DNA of 64,000 nt from Cristatella mucedo (Eukaryota > Bryozoa > Phylactolaemata > Cristatellidae): positions 5,200,501 to 5,264,500 of the forward strand of contig WPIO01000001.1 of NCBI GenBank assembly GCA_009760855.2, in the 5' to 3' direction. Shown piece by piece: positions 12,240 to 23,264 of the stretch. The position numbers and the translations under genes were made by a program. Position 1 is the first letter of the stretch. Every line of letters begins with the position of its first letter. The notes beneath the pieces were generated by a model, which saw only the letters and a program-made list of their open reading frames with translations, ran no database searches and had not been told where the DNA came from.

Positions 12240-12740
12240 ATAGTAATAATAGTAATATTAAGGCATCTGTATACTATTCTTGAGAACGAAAAGTCGTTAA
12301 CTACGGCTAGCGATAGCGTACTCAGCGTAAATACGTAGAAGCACACAGAAAAGATTTAGACAGACCAAGCAAATGCTTTGAGGAAAAGTGCATTCTTTAT
12401 TCCGGCTAAATGTCAAGTCGGAGGTTGCTTGATGTTAGTCACGAGTGATTTTTAGGCTTTGGCAGCGTCCGAGCTTAAAGCACTGCCTCTTAAGAATTTT
12501 AGATTGGCAAGAGGCACGGCTTAAAGACTGAGACCGGAAGAGCAGGTAGTCCGATGCCTTGCCTGATTGTTAAGTAGTTCGGATAAGTAGGCCGGAGCAA
12601 GAAAATAAGGAGACCTAATAAGTGAGTGACAAAACCTTGAAGTCGCTGACTGGGAGCCATTGCAGGTTAACGAGAAGTGGTGTAATATGGCAGCTGTGAC
12701 GCTCAGGACAGACAAGCCTCGCTGAAAAGATTTGCATTAT
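12240..12740 (-). mobile_element. L2-like LINE, 3' fragment
   Basis: On the minus strand it carries a worn tail at 12,240-12,300. Further in it matches the carboxy-terminal block of the other copies: 12,600-12,740 reads back as LSVTAAILHHFSLTCNG, which equals the CRSCHITPLLADLHW region of the 51.8-kb copy in a shifted frame. Confidence 0.7.
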
Positions 12741-13494
12741 TGTTTCCCTCGAATTACTTGGTTTTTCAACAGGTTAGACGTCTGCAATTTGTAGTTTGAT
12801 ACGTTAGGATTAGGAGATCGCAACGTGCGGCCTCTAATCCTGAGCGATAAAAGAAATGCCACTCGTCGTTGTCGCCCTTTTACGCTTACGGAGGTCCGGG
12901 GCCACTCATGTCAGTATCAAGGCTTTTTGGACCGCAAATATGGGTTTATTGAAAGAAAATCAGCAAACAGACAACGTGATAGAAGTCTTCTTCTCTAGGA
13001 CGTCACTGACAAACGGACGTCACTGACGTCTGTGACAAACATATTTTCGAATTAATGTTGAATTTCAAACATCTGCGGCGGTTCGGATGCTGCAAAAAAC
13101 TGTGTCTCGCAGCTGTTTGGTACACCAACCAGGAAAACTGTGTTTTTGCACCTGAAATTGTTCTTTCAAATTTTTTTAATCGTTTGCTGACTAAATATTG
13201 CAAGAAATCGTGACTGGCTCTTGGGTCAGTTTCTTGGGCTCAAAACGCCATGTTATCAATTTACACTGTTAGAGCATCCGCAAAAGCCATTCATCAATTT
13301 TTCGTGGAGTGCACGTGGCTGTGGAGCAAATGTCGCGTGTGCTAAGAGGCAGTGATGCATTAATGTGCCTTTAATTTGGTAAATTACTTTCATATTTACC
13401 AATAACTCCTATCGGTGGGTCTTCGTGATCCGTTGTTCGTGTTCGTGTACTTGCCTACACTATGCCTGCTGCTTGCGGATGTAACCATCAATCA
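12741..13494. other. No recognisable feature
   Basis: Contains a short direct repeat (GACGTCACTGAC) at about 12,999-13,030. Nothing else. Confidence 0.4.
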
Positions 13495-13600
13495 TTTGGG
13501 AATGCTTTTTATACAGCGTCTGTAAAGTGCCCAGAAAGAGATTCAGTTCTCCGAAGGCGATATGCAAATGTATTATTACCATTATTATTATTCAATTTTT
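13495..13600 (+). mobile_element. L2-like LINE tail
   Basis: The tail motif AAGTGCCCAGAAAGAGATTC, then TTCTCCGAAGGCG, then TGCAAATGTATTATTACC and ATT repeats. Confidence 0.75.
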
Positions 13601-15155
13601 ACTGTCCGCGATGAATTCAGGAAGCCGGAGGCATTAGCTCCCCCTCTATTGTGGCCAATTCCCATGCTCCTCGACCGTAACCCACGACGTATTTATGTCC
13701 TACTCCCACTTACTGAGAAACCGCCGAGTTCGCGTCGGACAAACACTACGCTTGCACACTATCATTTTTCATTACTTCCGGGTCTTGCTCCATTTCCGTG
13801 AAAATCTGGCCGGTATTGCCCCAAGATCAAAATCTTGGATCGACCTCCGTTTGCAATTATGTATTGCTTTATGCAACCAATTTTAGACTAACGGTAATGA
13901 GGTCCATTTTGAAAGAACTGTCTTTGATTAAATCATATTGTGGACAGTGGGCTACATATAAGGTCGGCGACAAAGCGACTCAGTTTATTACCACGGGTTC
14001 GCTCCTTCAGTGGGACGAAAGATTCATCTTAAAATTCGCCTGGTTCTTCTAATCCTTGTGACTTTCCCTGTTGTTATAGCAATCGCCAAATGCCGCTTCG
14101 GCATTACTAGTTGATATAAAAGCAATTCAAGTGTAACTATATTAGAAGAACGACCGGCATGACATACTTACTCATCAACTCGGATCGAAAGGAAATAAAT
14201 ATTTAAAAAAGCCGATCCGTGACCTCGGCAGGAACTCACCAAGTCTTCCTTCGTTCCATTGTTCTCAGAAGCGGATTTGTTTGACTAGATAGCAAGAAAC
14301 GCCCATTACTACCTTTTGGGAAATTTATGCGGCGAAACTCGGTCCATTTCTAATAGTTCTTTGCGAAGCGGCACATTACTGAGCTGCTGCAGCTGTTGAT
14401 ATCTTTTCTCAGAGTGGTACTAAGTTTTCATGCTTTGAACTCCACAATCTACTTCACCGACCTTTATTCAGCCTCACTCCTCATTTTTCGTTAACATTCC
14501 AGGCACTAAACTTCATGAATTATCAAGCACTCAATTCTTGATTAACTCCAAGTAACGTCCGCGGTCCACCTAGTCTTTAAAGGCTCGGCGTCTCACTGAT
14601 GGAGGCACAAAGCGACTGCAGCCACTACTGGTCTGTCCAAATTCTGTGAGAATGCCAGCCGAGATGACAACCTGAGTTCACAGATCGGTTTAGCCGGTTA
14701 GTAGGTTTTATTAGTATTAGTAGGTTGGTAAATCTTTGCAGCATTGCGTAATATTCCGTAAAGGCCGGCCGTCTGATGCGCGAAGAATTGTTATTGGAAT
14801 CGGCTACTGGTCTGACGCAGGACGCCAATTTCCGATTGCTAAGCGTACGGGTACAGTCGGGCAGCTTACGCACGCACCTTGGGCTATTCATCTCATTCGA
14901 TGGAGAATGCGAGCACTCGACTCTAAAGGCTCAGATGCAAGAGCTGACCTGACAAATGTTGTGAAAAAATATGATTGGATGAAAACATAAGAACGAAGAA
15001 GGTTAGAATACGATGCGGTCGTAGCGAACGGGTTGCACCGCGACTCGACATTTTCCATCGTCCTATTAGCATCTGAATGGGACGCCTCATGACCTGTGGT
15101 AATCGTATCTCCTAGCTTGCTATTACGGAAACTTCGCCAAGGCTTTAAATAATTC
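13601..15155. other. No recognisable feature
   Basis: Short frames at 13,562-14,052 and 14,625-14,990 overlap on both strands and carry no domain signature. No further repeats identified. Confidence 0.35.
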
Positions 15156-15262
15156 GTTTGTTTATCGCCCTAAGAGAGCTTAATCTCTAGCCAGGCACTT
15201 TGCACGTGCCGGAAGGCTCGAGCCCGCAAATTTGGTCGTTAAAGGTTTGCAACTTCTCCCTA
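15156..15262 (-). mobile_element. tRNA-derived SINE, family 2 (LINE-type tail)
   Basis: Read on the minus strand: B box GGGCTCGAGCC, then a short linker, then the LINE tail motif AAGTGCCTGGCTAGAGATT and TCTCTTAGGGCG. This joins a tRNA-like head to the 3' end of the L2-like element. Confidence 0.65.
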
Positions 15263-17009
15263 GTCTAAACCCAGGGCTTCTCATCTGAATGTTTAACTGT
15301 TTTGAATGTCCAACGCAAATGCTCTAAGCCATCTTCGGAAACAGCGTAGGCCCTGAATAAGTACGACTGACCTTGCCCCAAAAATTTGTGAAGTCCGACC
15401 TGGCCGACAATACCTATGGGATAGACTTGGGCAGTTGCTGCAGGCGCTCAAGTTACAGGATCAACGCCCGATTAACGCCCGTCGGATCGCCATCGAGCGT
15501 AGTTCATTAGTAATCGCCTCGGCGGAGCTGAGAACTGCTGGGTGGGGGCGAAGTGATCCCACCTGCGGTGCCTATTTAGTGGGGCGATAGGGGCTGACTG
15601 GGGCTACGAACTTTCTTCAAAAACACGCGGTGCAAGCGCGGTTTTGACAACCTCGAAAAACGGCCGGTGGCATTCTCCAGTGCAACCTCGGTAAAATCCC
15701 GCCAAGTTTCCGCTTAATATTCAGATCGGCCCGCCGCCTGCCGCTGTCAGAGTGGACCGGACGTCACATTTGGGAATTTTATGCCGGGTTCTGGTGGCAC
15801 CCCCTCCCTCCCCCGCCCACCTTCCTATACCCTCCAGGTCTACAGCGTTACGGGGTTCCTCTTTCATCGAAAAAAGCCCATTCTTCTAGTCGCCTGCGGA
15901 CTCTTTGGGAAGGTGCCGCTGACGAGCTGCAGAATGCGAGCGCTCTCAGAGTCTAATTTACATAGGGAGCTCGCGAGCCCGATTCGGATGGCGCCGGCCG
16001 TCGGTACCAGAGCAGCTAAGTCGAGGGCTCGCTACTCACGAAACCGGTCGCGCTTGCAAAGGCGAGCTCGAGCGCCAGCAGACGGTACTAGCTCACATTG
16101 CGGCTAATTGCAAGTATCGAGCGTCGCGGCCCAAAGCAGAAACCAGCGGTCGACGGAGTGTCATGGCAAAACTCCTCCGCAGACGGACGACCACGATCCT
16201 GGCCTTTGTCCAGGCCGAAGTATGACTCGGAGCGAATGGCTCGAGCAAATGCGTCCAGCTTTAAGTTGGCTATTCATTACGTGCGGGCAGCGTTAACCGG
16301 TCGCAAGGTTGTGACGCGAGGAACGGGCTTCACCTGAGCTACGACCACCCTTCGGAACAAAAAAGTTATTTGGGGAAGCAGCCCGTTGTCGCCAGCAGCT
16401 ACTTCCACTGGCGGGGGGGGGGCGAAGAACGCGAAGCTAAGTTGCATGCATTCAAGCACTCTTCTTACTTGAGATAACCCAATACTAACGATAGCCGAGG
16501 TACTTGCTGGTGCTAGCAAAGGAATGCAAAGCCATCAGCAAACGGCACCATCGTCCAGGTAGGTGAGGGAAAGCTTGAAACGTCAGGTCGTGAATGTTTT
16601 TTCTACAGAGCATCTTTAACGACGGCGGTGGTGGAACCTGAGGAGTAGCCCATCCCCCAGCGATGTAAGGAAAGCCTCACAGCGGTACTGCACAGTGGAG
16701 GGCCTGCTAGGATGCATGTTTGCTTTGAATGCTGGAATTCATCCTGCGACGAATATCTGGGACTCAGTGTAAGAATCGGCGCTTTCATTGGCACTGCGTT
16801 AGGAAGAATATTCGTAAGCTCTGATTTATCAGTGGGCGAATTTTCATAACTTGAGGTGGCCGATCAACCTAAAGATACTGAAATGTAGTTGGTATTGCAT
16901 TCAATTATTTGTTAGCTGCCACAGCTTTGAGAGATGCAACCGGTGACAATAGGCTGTACAGATGGTAATTCAAAGTGTCTTGTTCCAATGTAACCTTTCT
17001 CTGGGGCAC
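15263..17009. other. GC-rich island without an assignable gene
   Basis: From about 15,540 to 16,430 the sequence is clearly richer in G+C than its surroundings and has open frames on both strands (15,781-16,107 +, 16,098-16,337 +, 16,277-16,519 -). None shows a family signature, and no splice pair brackets any of them convincingly. A promoter-type island or an unrecognised exon is possible. Confidence 0.35.
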
Positions 17010-17660
17010 AGCATCAGCTTCACAGTCAAGTATGACTACTTTCAGCTGCATAGCATTGCAAAAGTCTGCGCCTGCTGAGACAGGGATACCACTTCAAAGT
17101 TGGCCCATGCATTAGTGATATCCCGCCTTGATTTCGGCAACTCACTACTGCTAGGTCTTCCGGCCGGTGCTAGAAAAAAACTAATAAATTTTTAATTGCG
17201 TCCTTATGTAATGTAATGTAATGTATCTCCGTCAGTAACTCCATAAAGTCATAAAGACCATGTGGGTGTTACGCAGGAGAGTTTTGTATAGCGCACTCAC
17301 AGCCTAAGCGGCTTTCGGTACGCATCCTTAGAGAACTCAATCTCATTCTTCTACGCATTTTATGTGTGCTATAAAGAAACCACTATAATTTAGTTTGGTA
17401 ACATGCAGTGTAAGCATACACAATATGGTTAGCGCTAATAAGGCACTTCAGTTGGTGCAAAACTCAGCAGATGGGCCAGTGTATCGTAAACGTTGGAAAT
17501 GCTGCATTACTTGACTTATTACCAATATGCAACGGCTACCCTCTAGCAGCGTGTGGACTATCAGTTCTTATCATTATCTTGCTCCAGCCTACCTATCAGA
17601 ACTACTCCCCATGCAGGCTAAGCATTGTACCACCTCCTCAACTCCGACTCAAACCATTTG
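17010..17660 (+). mobile_element. L2-like LINE fragment interrupted by repeat A
   Basis: 17,010-17,172 matches the LINE block HISSTIKSAYFQLHNIAK and onward in DNA (CAGCTTCACAGTCAAGTATG, TTTCAGCTGCATAGCATTGC). 17,440-17,660 resumes with the later block (TTGGTGCAAAACTCAGCAG, then CTCCAGCCTACCTATCAGA, then AGGCTAAGCATTGTACCACC). The interval between holds a copy of repeat A, which must be the younger insertion. Confidence 0.7.
17203..17350 (-). repeat. Dispersed repeat A, copy 2
   Basis: Inverted relative to copy 1 at 195-375: AAAGACCATGTGGGTGTTAC, GAGAGTTTTGTATAGCGCAC, GCCTAAGCGGCTTTCGGTAC. One end carries four TAATG units (17,205-17,225), like a tail repeat. It sits inside an older LINE fragment. 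Confidence 0.7.
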
Positions 17661-18540
17661 GCTCTTCGTTATGCTATGCTTTCTGTGCTATGGCAATGTA
17701 TGCTCTGCAATGCAAGGCCATCATGTACGTCGCATTTTCGCAGGGAAGCTGGTAGCCTACTGATCTCCGGGAGTGAAGTTCAACTATCCAGTCGCACTGG
17801 GGCTGTTGCGTTTCTCAGACAAAACTAGTAAGTTAAATCTTTTCAAGTTCTTTCCAGCGTCTTAACTATGATACAGCTTGGTAGCCACGTGCATGCAGCC
17901 GAGTATCATCGTGTCGTAGTTGAAATGCTGGTACTGTCGGTGTCTTGGTTCTCGTTCAAACAAAGCTTAATCTTGTATTCGCTGTCATTGAATGCCAAGT
18001 TAAATGCTATTATGTCATTGGACTTCCACAATGCTTGCTTCCGTGCAATAAGCGATGATGCCATCTGCCAAAGTTTGCAACGACTGTGGAAATTACGTGA
18101 GCCCATTCTCGGTTGTTCACAGAACTCTTTAAAGCATGAACATATCGTCCTTAGCTATAATTACTGTGTACGAGAAAATCTTGGCTCAAAGGACACTCAC
18201 TCGCATTAGTATTATAAACCTAATCGGACGGACATCAGGCAGGAGCTCGGCCATCAAAACGTGCTGCATGCTACGGATAGAGGAATCTATTTAGACTCAA
18301 ACTACCGTCAGTGATACAGACTTCGGTTGTATACACTAAGGCTCAGTTTTTGTGAAGCCACGTTTGCTAACAGTATATAGCTCAAACGCGGCGTCCACTG
18401 TGAGCATAACTTTGCTGCTACACTGCATTCAGGTGCCGTGTGCACCGCATATTTGTGTGCATAATATGCTTGCAGCTTGCACAACCCTCACAAGAAGGCA
18501 TATGGTGCCACCCACTACGTTCTGACATGGCTATCGAGGC
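17661..18540. other. No recognisable feature
   Basis: An open frame at 17,868-18,209 (+) overlaps one at 17,906-18,106 (-). Neither has a recognisable domain. Confidence 0.35.
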
Positions 18541-18610
18541 TGAGAGACAGACAGACGGACATAGACAGGGAGACAGAGAAGGAAGACGGAGAGAAGAGAG
18601 AGAGAGAGAG

Positions 18611-18661
<51 letters not shown>
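18541..18661. repeat. (GA)n microsatellite
   Basis: A degenerate GACAGACA lead (18,541-18,596), then a purer GAGA tract to 18,661. Confidence 0.95.
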
Positions 18662-18662
<1 letters not shown>

Positions 18663-19190
18663 TGTTACATTAGTTGGCCAGCTAATGCGGATTTATTGCA
18701 CAAAAGCTGTAAGACACACCGGCAGGATAGTTGCAGGGATCTGCAAGCATGTGCAAAAAGTACATACAAATCCTCAGCAAAGTTGGGAATCGGTTTTTGA
18801 CGACCAGTATAAGTGTAAATGTAGGGTGTTCTTAACGATGACCTTGTGGGAGAATTGGCACTGTGTTGCTCAGTAGCAGAGTCTTTGTCGAAGGAGGACA
18901 TAACTACTCACTTTTGAGTCCTGTCACGAGCGGCTTTTCTATGGTAGGAATGAAGAGATCCAAACGTGTTCATCCCCGATGACAGTCCCGACGAGAAAGG
19001 AAGCCTGAGTGGCGTTTACCCTGACGCAAAGCAGCTGCTACTGGCTTGAAACAAAGATTGAGGACGCCATGGTAGCAGCAGCCGCTGCAAGAGTAACGGT
19101 ATTCATAATCGCTAGGTGTACACAATCTATCTAATTCGATGAGCATCATTTCACATTTCTTAACCAGAGGTCCTTCACAGTACGATAACA
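18662..19190. other. No recognisable feature
   Basis: No gene or repeat supported. Confidence 0.4.
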
Positions 19191-19358
19191 AAAACAAGTG
19201 GCTGGCAGTCGGCTCGCTGTCAGCTTCGCACACGCGTCGCAGGTGCCGACGGGCTGTTCCGGAGCCTGCAAGAGCTCCGAACCAGGACCAGGGACCAGCA
19301 GAGCAGGAGCTTCGCTCGGTGTGCAGGGCACGCAGGGCACCCACGCACGATCGCATAT

Positions 19359-19396
19359 ACGCACGCACACACACGCACAGACACACACACACACCG
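19359..19396. repeat. (CA)n microsatellite, short
   Basis: GCACGCACACACACGCACAG followed by nine CA units. It lies at the edge of a GC-rich island. Confidence 0.85.
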
Positions 19397-19556
19397 ACGG
19401 CAACAGTCGGCTATTGCACTATGGTCACCTGATAGATAGGCCTGCCAGACAAGCCAGCAGCAGGGTCGGCAGGGCTGCTGCACCTTGGGAGGCTGTTCGC
19501 GTCTCGAGCATCTCCATGCTCTTTCGGTTGGTTAGGCGCTCGCCGGTGCCACAGGC

Positions 19557-19934
19557 ATCCAGCTGAATGAAGGAATACCTTTGCTGCTGTGTGACGCAGC
19601 AGCAACAGCCTTACGGATCGCCCAGGCGATGTCACAAGACAAGACCACGAGCTGCTCGACAGTGTCTGCAGCCTTGCCGCCGAGGCGGGGCCTCAAGCAG
19701 TTTCTGGAGGCGGCCGAGACGAGGGGCCGAGCCCACAGGGCGAACGCAGCCGAAGCTGCCTTGCAGCAACAGAGGCCACTGGTCGCCTCTGCTTCGGCTG
19801 GCGGCCCATCAGTCGAGCATGCAGAGGAACAAAGCCAGAAAGCCCGAGCCGAAAAGAGAGTCGTCACTGCTGTGGCCAGACAATCGAGCAGCGTGCATCG
19901 TCCTTCGGTCGTGCAGTCGCACGGATGGCCCTAG
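19557..19934 (+). CDS. Unassigned GC-rich open frame, possible terminal exon
   Basis: A frame of about 125 codons opens after a plausible acceptor (CGCCGGTGCCACAG at 19,543-19,556) and ends at TAG 19,932-19,934. It reads IQLNEGIPLLLCDAAATALR, later GLKQFLEAAETRGRAHRANA and EHAEEQSQKARAEKR, so it is Ala- and Arg-rich with helix-forming stretches. No family is recognised. A second frame on the plus strand and one on the minus strand are also open here because of the GC content, so the strand is not certain. No partner exon was found upstream. The whole island (19,190-20,100) may instead be a promoter region. Confidence 0.25.
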   Translation: MQLNEGIPLLLCDAAATALRIAQAMSQDKTTSCSTVSAALPPRRGLKQFLEAAETRGRAHRANAAEAALQQQRPLVASASAGGPSVEHAEEQSQKARAEKRVVTAVARQSSSVHRPSVVQSHGWP

Positions 19935-20334
19935 ACCGACAGAGAGCGATGTAGGCGGCAGCAGCAGCTGCTGCTGCTGCAGCCAGCCGAGCAGGCCACG
20001 CGTGAAAGCACATGAAAGCCTGCACCGAAAAATCTCACGCGACCAACGATCGATGGGTGATCGCATCGATCATCTCCGGAGATGATCGAGATCGAGTGCG
20101 ACTGCCACCCGGTCAGATGAAAACAAAAGCTCAGCTACTGAACCTGACGAGATAGGCCAGACAAGCAGCAGTCGGTCCTGTGGCGCTGGTATTAGGGGTG
20201 TCTCCGCATGCGCCGGCTTTACATGACAGGCATCTGAAACTTCGGAGCACTATAGCACACAGATTATGTCGGCCCTAGCTATTTAGCGGTTACTGAATTA
20301 AAAACTATAGGAACCAGATAGATCACGTCAGTTT

Positions 20335-20428
20335 AATAATAATAATAATTCACTTGATAAAGCGCCCTCAGAGAACTTAATCTCTCTCTAGGCGCTTTAC
20401 ATTTGCTGCAAAGTTTCATTCCATACTT
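20335..20428 (-). mobile_element. L2-like LINE tail
   Basis: AATAATAATAATAAT, then the reverse complement of the tail: GATAAAGCGCCCTCAGAGAA, TCTCTCTAGGCGCTTTACAT. A very clean tail only. Confidence 0.85.
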
Positions 20429-20499
20429 TGAGTCAGTGAGCTGTATGCAATAGCAAAGAGCAGCCGTGATTCTCTGTGGGTATGAAATTGACTGTTATA

Positions 20500-20695
20500 C
20501 ACGTTAACGGCCCAGAACTACTGTATTACGGTAGGGGCACTCTTTTTCACTGCCACGCTCTGCTACCATCTGAATGCCTTCGAAAATCACGAGGGCAGAG
20601 GCAGCAGCCACTGCCACTCACTAGCCACGATTCGAAGGGCTGGGTTCACCTGTATTTAACAGAGCTAGTCCTTGCCGATTTCTGACAGAGTGCTG
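20500..20695 (+). repeat. Dispersed repeat B, copy 1
   Basis: Contains GGGGCACTCTTTTTCACTGC, CTCACTAGCCACGATTCGAA and GGGTTCACCTGTATTTAACA. A diverged second copy lies at 22,590-22,765. It is not related by eye to the LINE or SINE families here. Confidence 0.5.
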
Positions 20696-20794
20696 TCATA
20701 GTGGTACAGGACTTCAGTTGAGAAGCCTTGATAGCCAGTTGCTGAGGACTCTTTGCAGGCGTTCTGGTCTAGTCTCATTGCTAGTATCCACTAG

Positions 20795-20965
20795 CTTAGC
20801 TAATTTAACAGCCTCATTTACATTGTGGCAGAAGAGCCTTTACGGCTATCACCACTGCTTGCAGCAGGCGATAAAGAATTGCTCACTGAAGGATTCGAAC
20901 CCACGACCTGGATCGTAAAGAGCAAGCATCTTACTTCCTGGGCTAAGACCCGAGGGTAATCATCG
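20795..20965 (-). mobile_element. tRNA-derived SINE, family 1
   Basis: On the minus strand: A-box region TCTTAGCCCAGGAAGTAAG, GATGCTTGCTCTTTACGA, B box GGTTCGAATCC, CTTTATCGCCTGCTGCAAG, GTAAAGGCTCTTCTGCCAC and the end TAAATGAGGCTGTTAAATTA. Both pol III boxes are readable. Confidence 0.85.
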
Positions 20966-21135
20966 ATGTTGGTGAGCATTATACCGAAGCATGCCTTTCG
21001 ATTCAGACAGCTATAAGCATGCGCTGTTTGAGGAATTGGGCGCCTAAAAGCTAAATTGGCTGCCAATAAATATGCTAATGGCGGCAGCAGGAATGAACCT
21101 ACTACGGTTAAGGTAAAAAAGACAAAGGCGATAAG

Positions 21136-21990
21136 GTGACCAATGTAGCACAGGCCACGGTTGAAGCTCCACGTGGTAAAATCGGGAGGCTTGGTGTTCA
21201 GACGGAAAGACGAATATCGTTATTTTTATACGAGATCGTGGAAGTAACTGTAGGTGATGCGCAAGTGTCTGCTAGTTTAGCCTGGCCTAAAATTGTGTTG
21301 AATGAAGTGATCGTTCGTCATGGATCGATTACGCCTTTCCAGGAGCCTGCGACTACTGACACTTGCTTTGAGACTGCTGCTGTACACATTGCAACTGGGA
21401 TTGGCTGCTTCTCTGATGCCGGCAAGCTGCTCTGCTAATTTTCGACCATGCTGGTGATGGTCTCAGCACCACGAGTGATGTGACTCCTTCCAACTCCCGT
21501 AACGTGTGGACGAGGAACCGTCTTTCGCCGCTGATGTACAATGCACTGACAGTGTCGTATGCCTATTCCTAATGAAGTTAAAGTAAACTGCTCGATTTCT
21601 GGCTGTCTGCGTTTTGGCAACTCGTTTTTGCATTTCTGCCTACTCGGCAAAGCTCCCTCTTAAGCATATCACGTTTACGTGGCTCCTTCGGTGATGATTC
21701 CATTGAGATTGGAATTCGGCGAGTGTAAAGCCGTGATCTTCGGGCACTTGCATGTCAACCAACTTAGAGTGGCTAACATTATGCTGCAGTTGCTGAATTG
21801 GTGTCGTAAATAGAAATAAATTACCGATTCGAGATAACATAATTGTTAACTGCGTTTCGAAAGATTGCCAGTGGATGTATGCTCAGCTTAGAAATCTAAT
21901 GGATGTTGCCGAGCAGGTGCGACAGTCCTGGTGAATGTATGTAGAGAAGATTGAAATGATTCGTGCATGCCAGGGATGTATATAAGAAGT
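21136..21990 (+). mobile_element. Relic resembling a Ty3/gypsy-type integrase region
   Basis: The frame from 21,136 has IVLNEVIVRHGS, then FETAAVHIATGIGC about 17 residues later. In gypsy-group integrases the order is LVNEVICRHG, a catalytic Asp segment, FESAVFKEICxLLGI. Later pieces fit the same order: STMLVMVSA after a gap (FNRTLLTMLS), RLSPLMYNALTVSYAYS (the LPxxxxAYRT block), and near 21,880 YAQLRNLMDVAEQVRQSW (the YVxxLRxxLxxAYxxVR block). The catalytic Asp is not recognisable, and stops and frame changes occur after 21,438. No LTRs seen. Alignment is by eye. Confidence 0.5.
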
Positions 21991-22589
21991 CGCAGACGAT
22001 TATGCAACGGTGCTGGCAGGTTTGCTTCCTGTGCTCTGAGTACGCTTCTAGTGCCTTATGAGACAGAGCTGAAGGTAAAGAAGTTCGTCCACCCCAATCC
22101 AGGTGAACTGTTGATGGGCTGAGATCTGAAAAGCCGCAGGGTTCTCACAACGATTTGAAGCCAAGCTTGATGCTGTGAAGAGTGTAAGTGATGAAAATAA
22201 AGACAGTTTGCTGTTTCGAAAATCACAGCTGCAAAAAAGGCACCTGAAAGTACCAGGTAGTAATTGCTTATCTTATAGCTAACGAGGTGGCAAAGCCGAA
22301 CGTTGACCAGAGTTGGTTGTGTTGGGCTTCTTTTACAGTCCTGGCCGAGGGCAGCCTGACTTGAAGGGGGCAGTAAAATGTTAGATTGCTATAGCAGTCA
22401 GATTATGAGAGTCGTAGAGATTATTAGTATATCTTGATATACAACTAATACAACCTGATATGAACAGGATGCATAATATTTAATAATTATTCAGTTGCAC
22501 TCTGGGCTTTGGGCCAGCAAGTTCTATGTTATGTCTCAGGCTATACAATCGTGCCTCTCTGTGGCTATGGAATGTACTGGCCTACATTT

Positions 22590-22765
22590 AACTCTGTGGG
22601 CATTATACACTAGGGCAGGTCCTCTTTGGTACTTCTGTACTCTGCCACCGTCACAATGACTGCATGTATCAAGGAAGCATCTGGAACTCACTAGCCATGA
22701 TTAGAGGCGCCTGATTCACCAATATTTGTTACGCATCGGCAAGGACTAGCACCACTCACAAGTAG
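22590..22765 (+). repeat. Dispersed repeat B, copy 2
   Basis: Shares CTCACTAGCCATGATTAGAG, CTGATTCACCAATATTTGTT and CAAGGACTAGCACC-like blocks, in the same order, with 20,500-20,695. Confidence 0.45.
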
Positions 22766-22867
22766 TGCCATACTTGTTGCAAACAACTTTAGTTAAGCAC
22801 AGCCATTCACGTTGTGTTAGTAATGCAACAATCGTGATGTTATTAATTGCACGCACCCCAGAGGAGT

Positions 22868-22976
22868 TCAGAAGGCAATGACAGTGGCACCGCCAGCGGA
22901 TTTGTCGGGATTGCTCTGAACGCCGGTTAGGACGTGCTGCCCATCGATGGCAAACGAATCTTGTTTTGCAGGTGAC
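22868..22976 (-). CDS. MAP7: MAP7/ensconsin-like gene, terminal coding exon (exon 15 of those seen)
   Basis: The acceptor TTGCCTTATTTACAG is strong. The first base completes the split Gly codon left by the donor at 26,382 (phase 2). The exon then encodes 35 residues, beginning SPAKQDSFAIDGQHV and ending GGATVIAF, before TGA at 22,870-22,868. Only this phase is open across the exon, and it is the phase the preceding exon needs. An ATTAAA-type sequence on the minus strand near 22,480 could serve as a polyadenylation signal, but this is weak. The assignment to this gene rests on phase, splice quality and orientation, not on similarity. Confidence 0.6.
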
Positions 22977-23264
22977 CTGTAAATAAGGCAATATAAGGCA
23001 AGAAGTCAGACATTTGCTGACAAGGCGGTGCAGGCTGCTGGCTGGCAGCATAAGGTTGGCGAAGCTGGTCTGTCACTAACTCGAACAACGAAGTATATGC
23101 AGTATACATAGAGGTGGTGCACTACTTGTACTAAATGGTTAACCACTTCATCTATATTAGTTTCTGAAATATCCTTTGACAAAATATAAAGCAGAACCGT
23201 CTTCGAGGCGGCTTGAGTCGGCTCTGCCAGCACATCTCCTGGTGAATATGCACGAAATCTAGGC

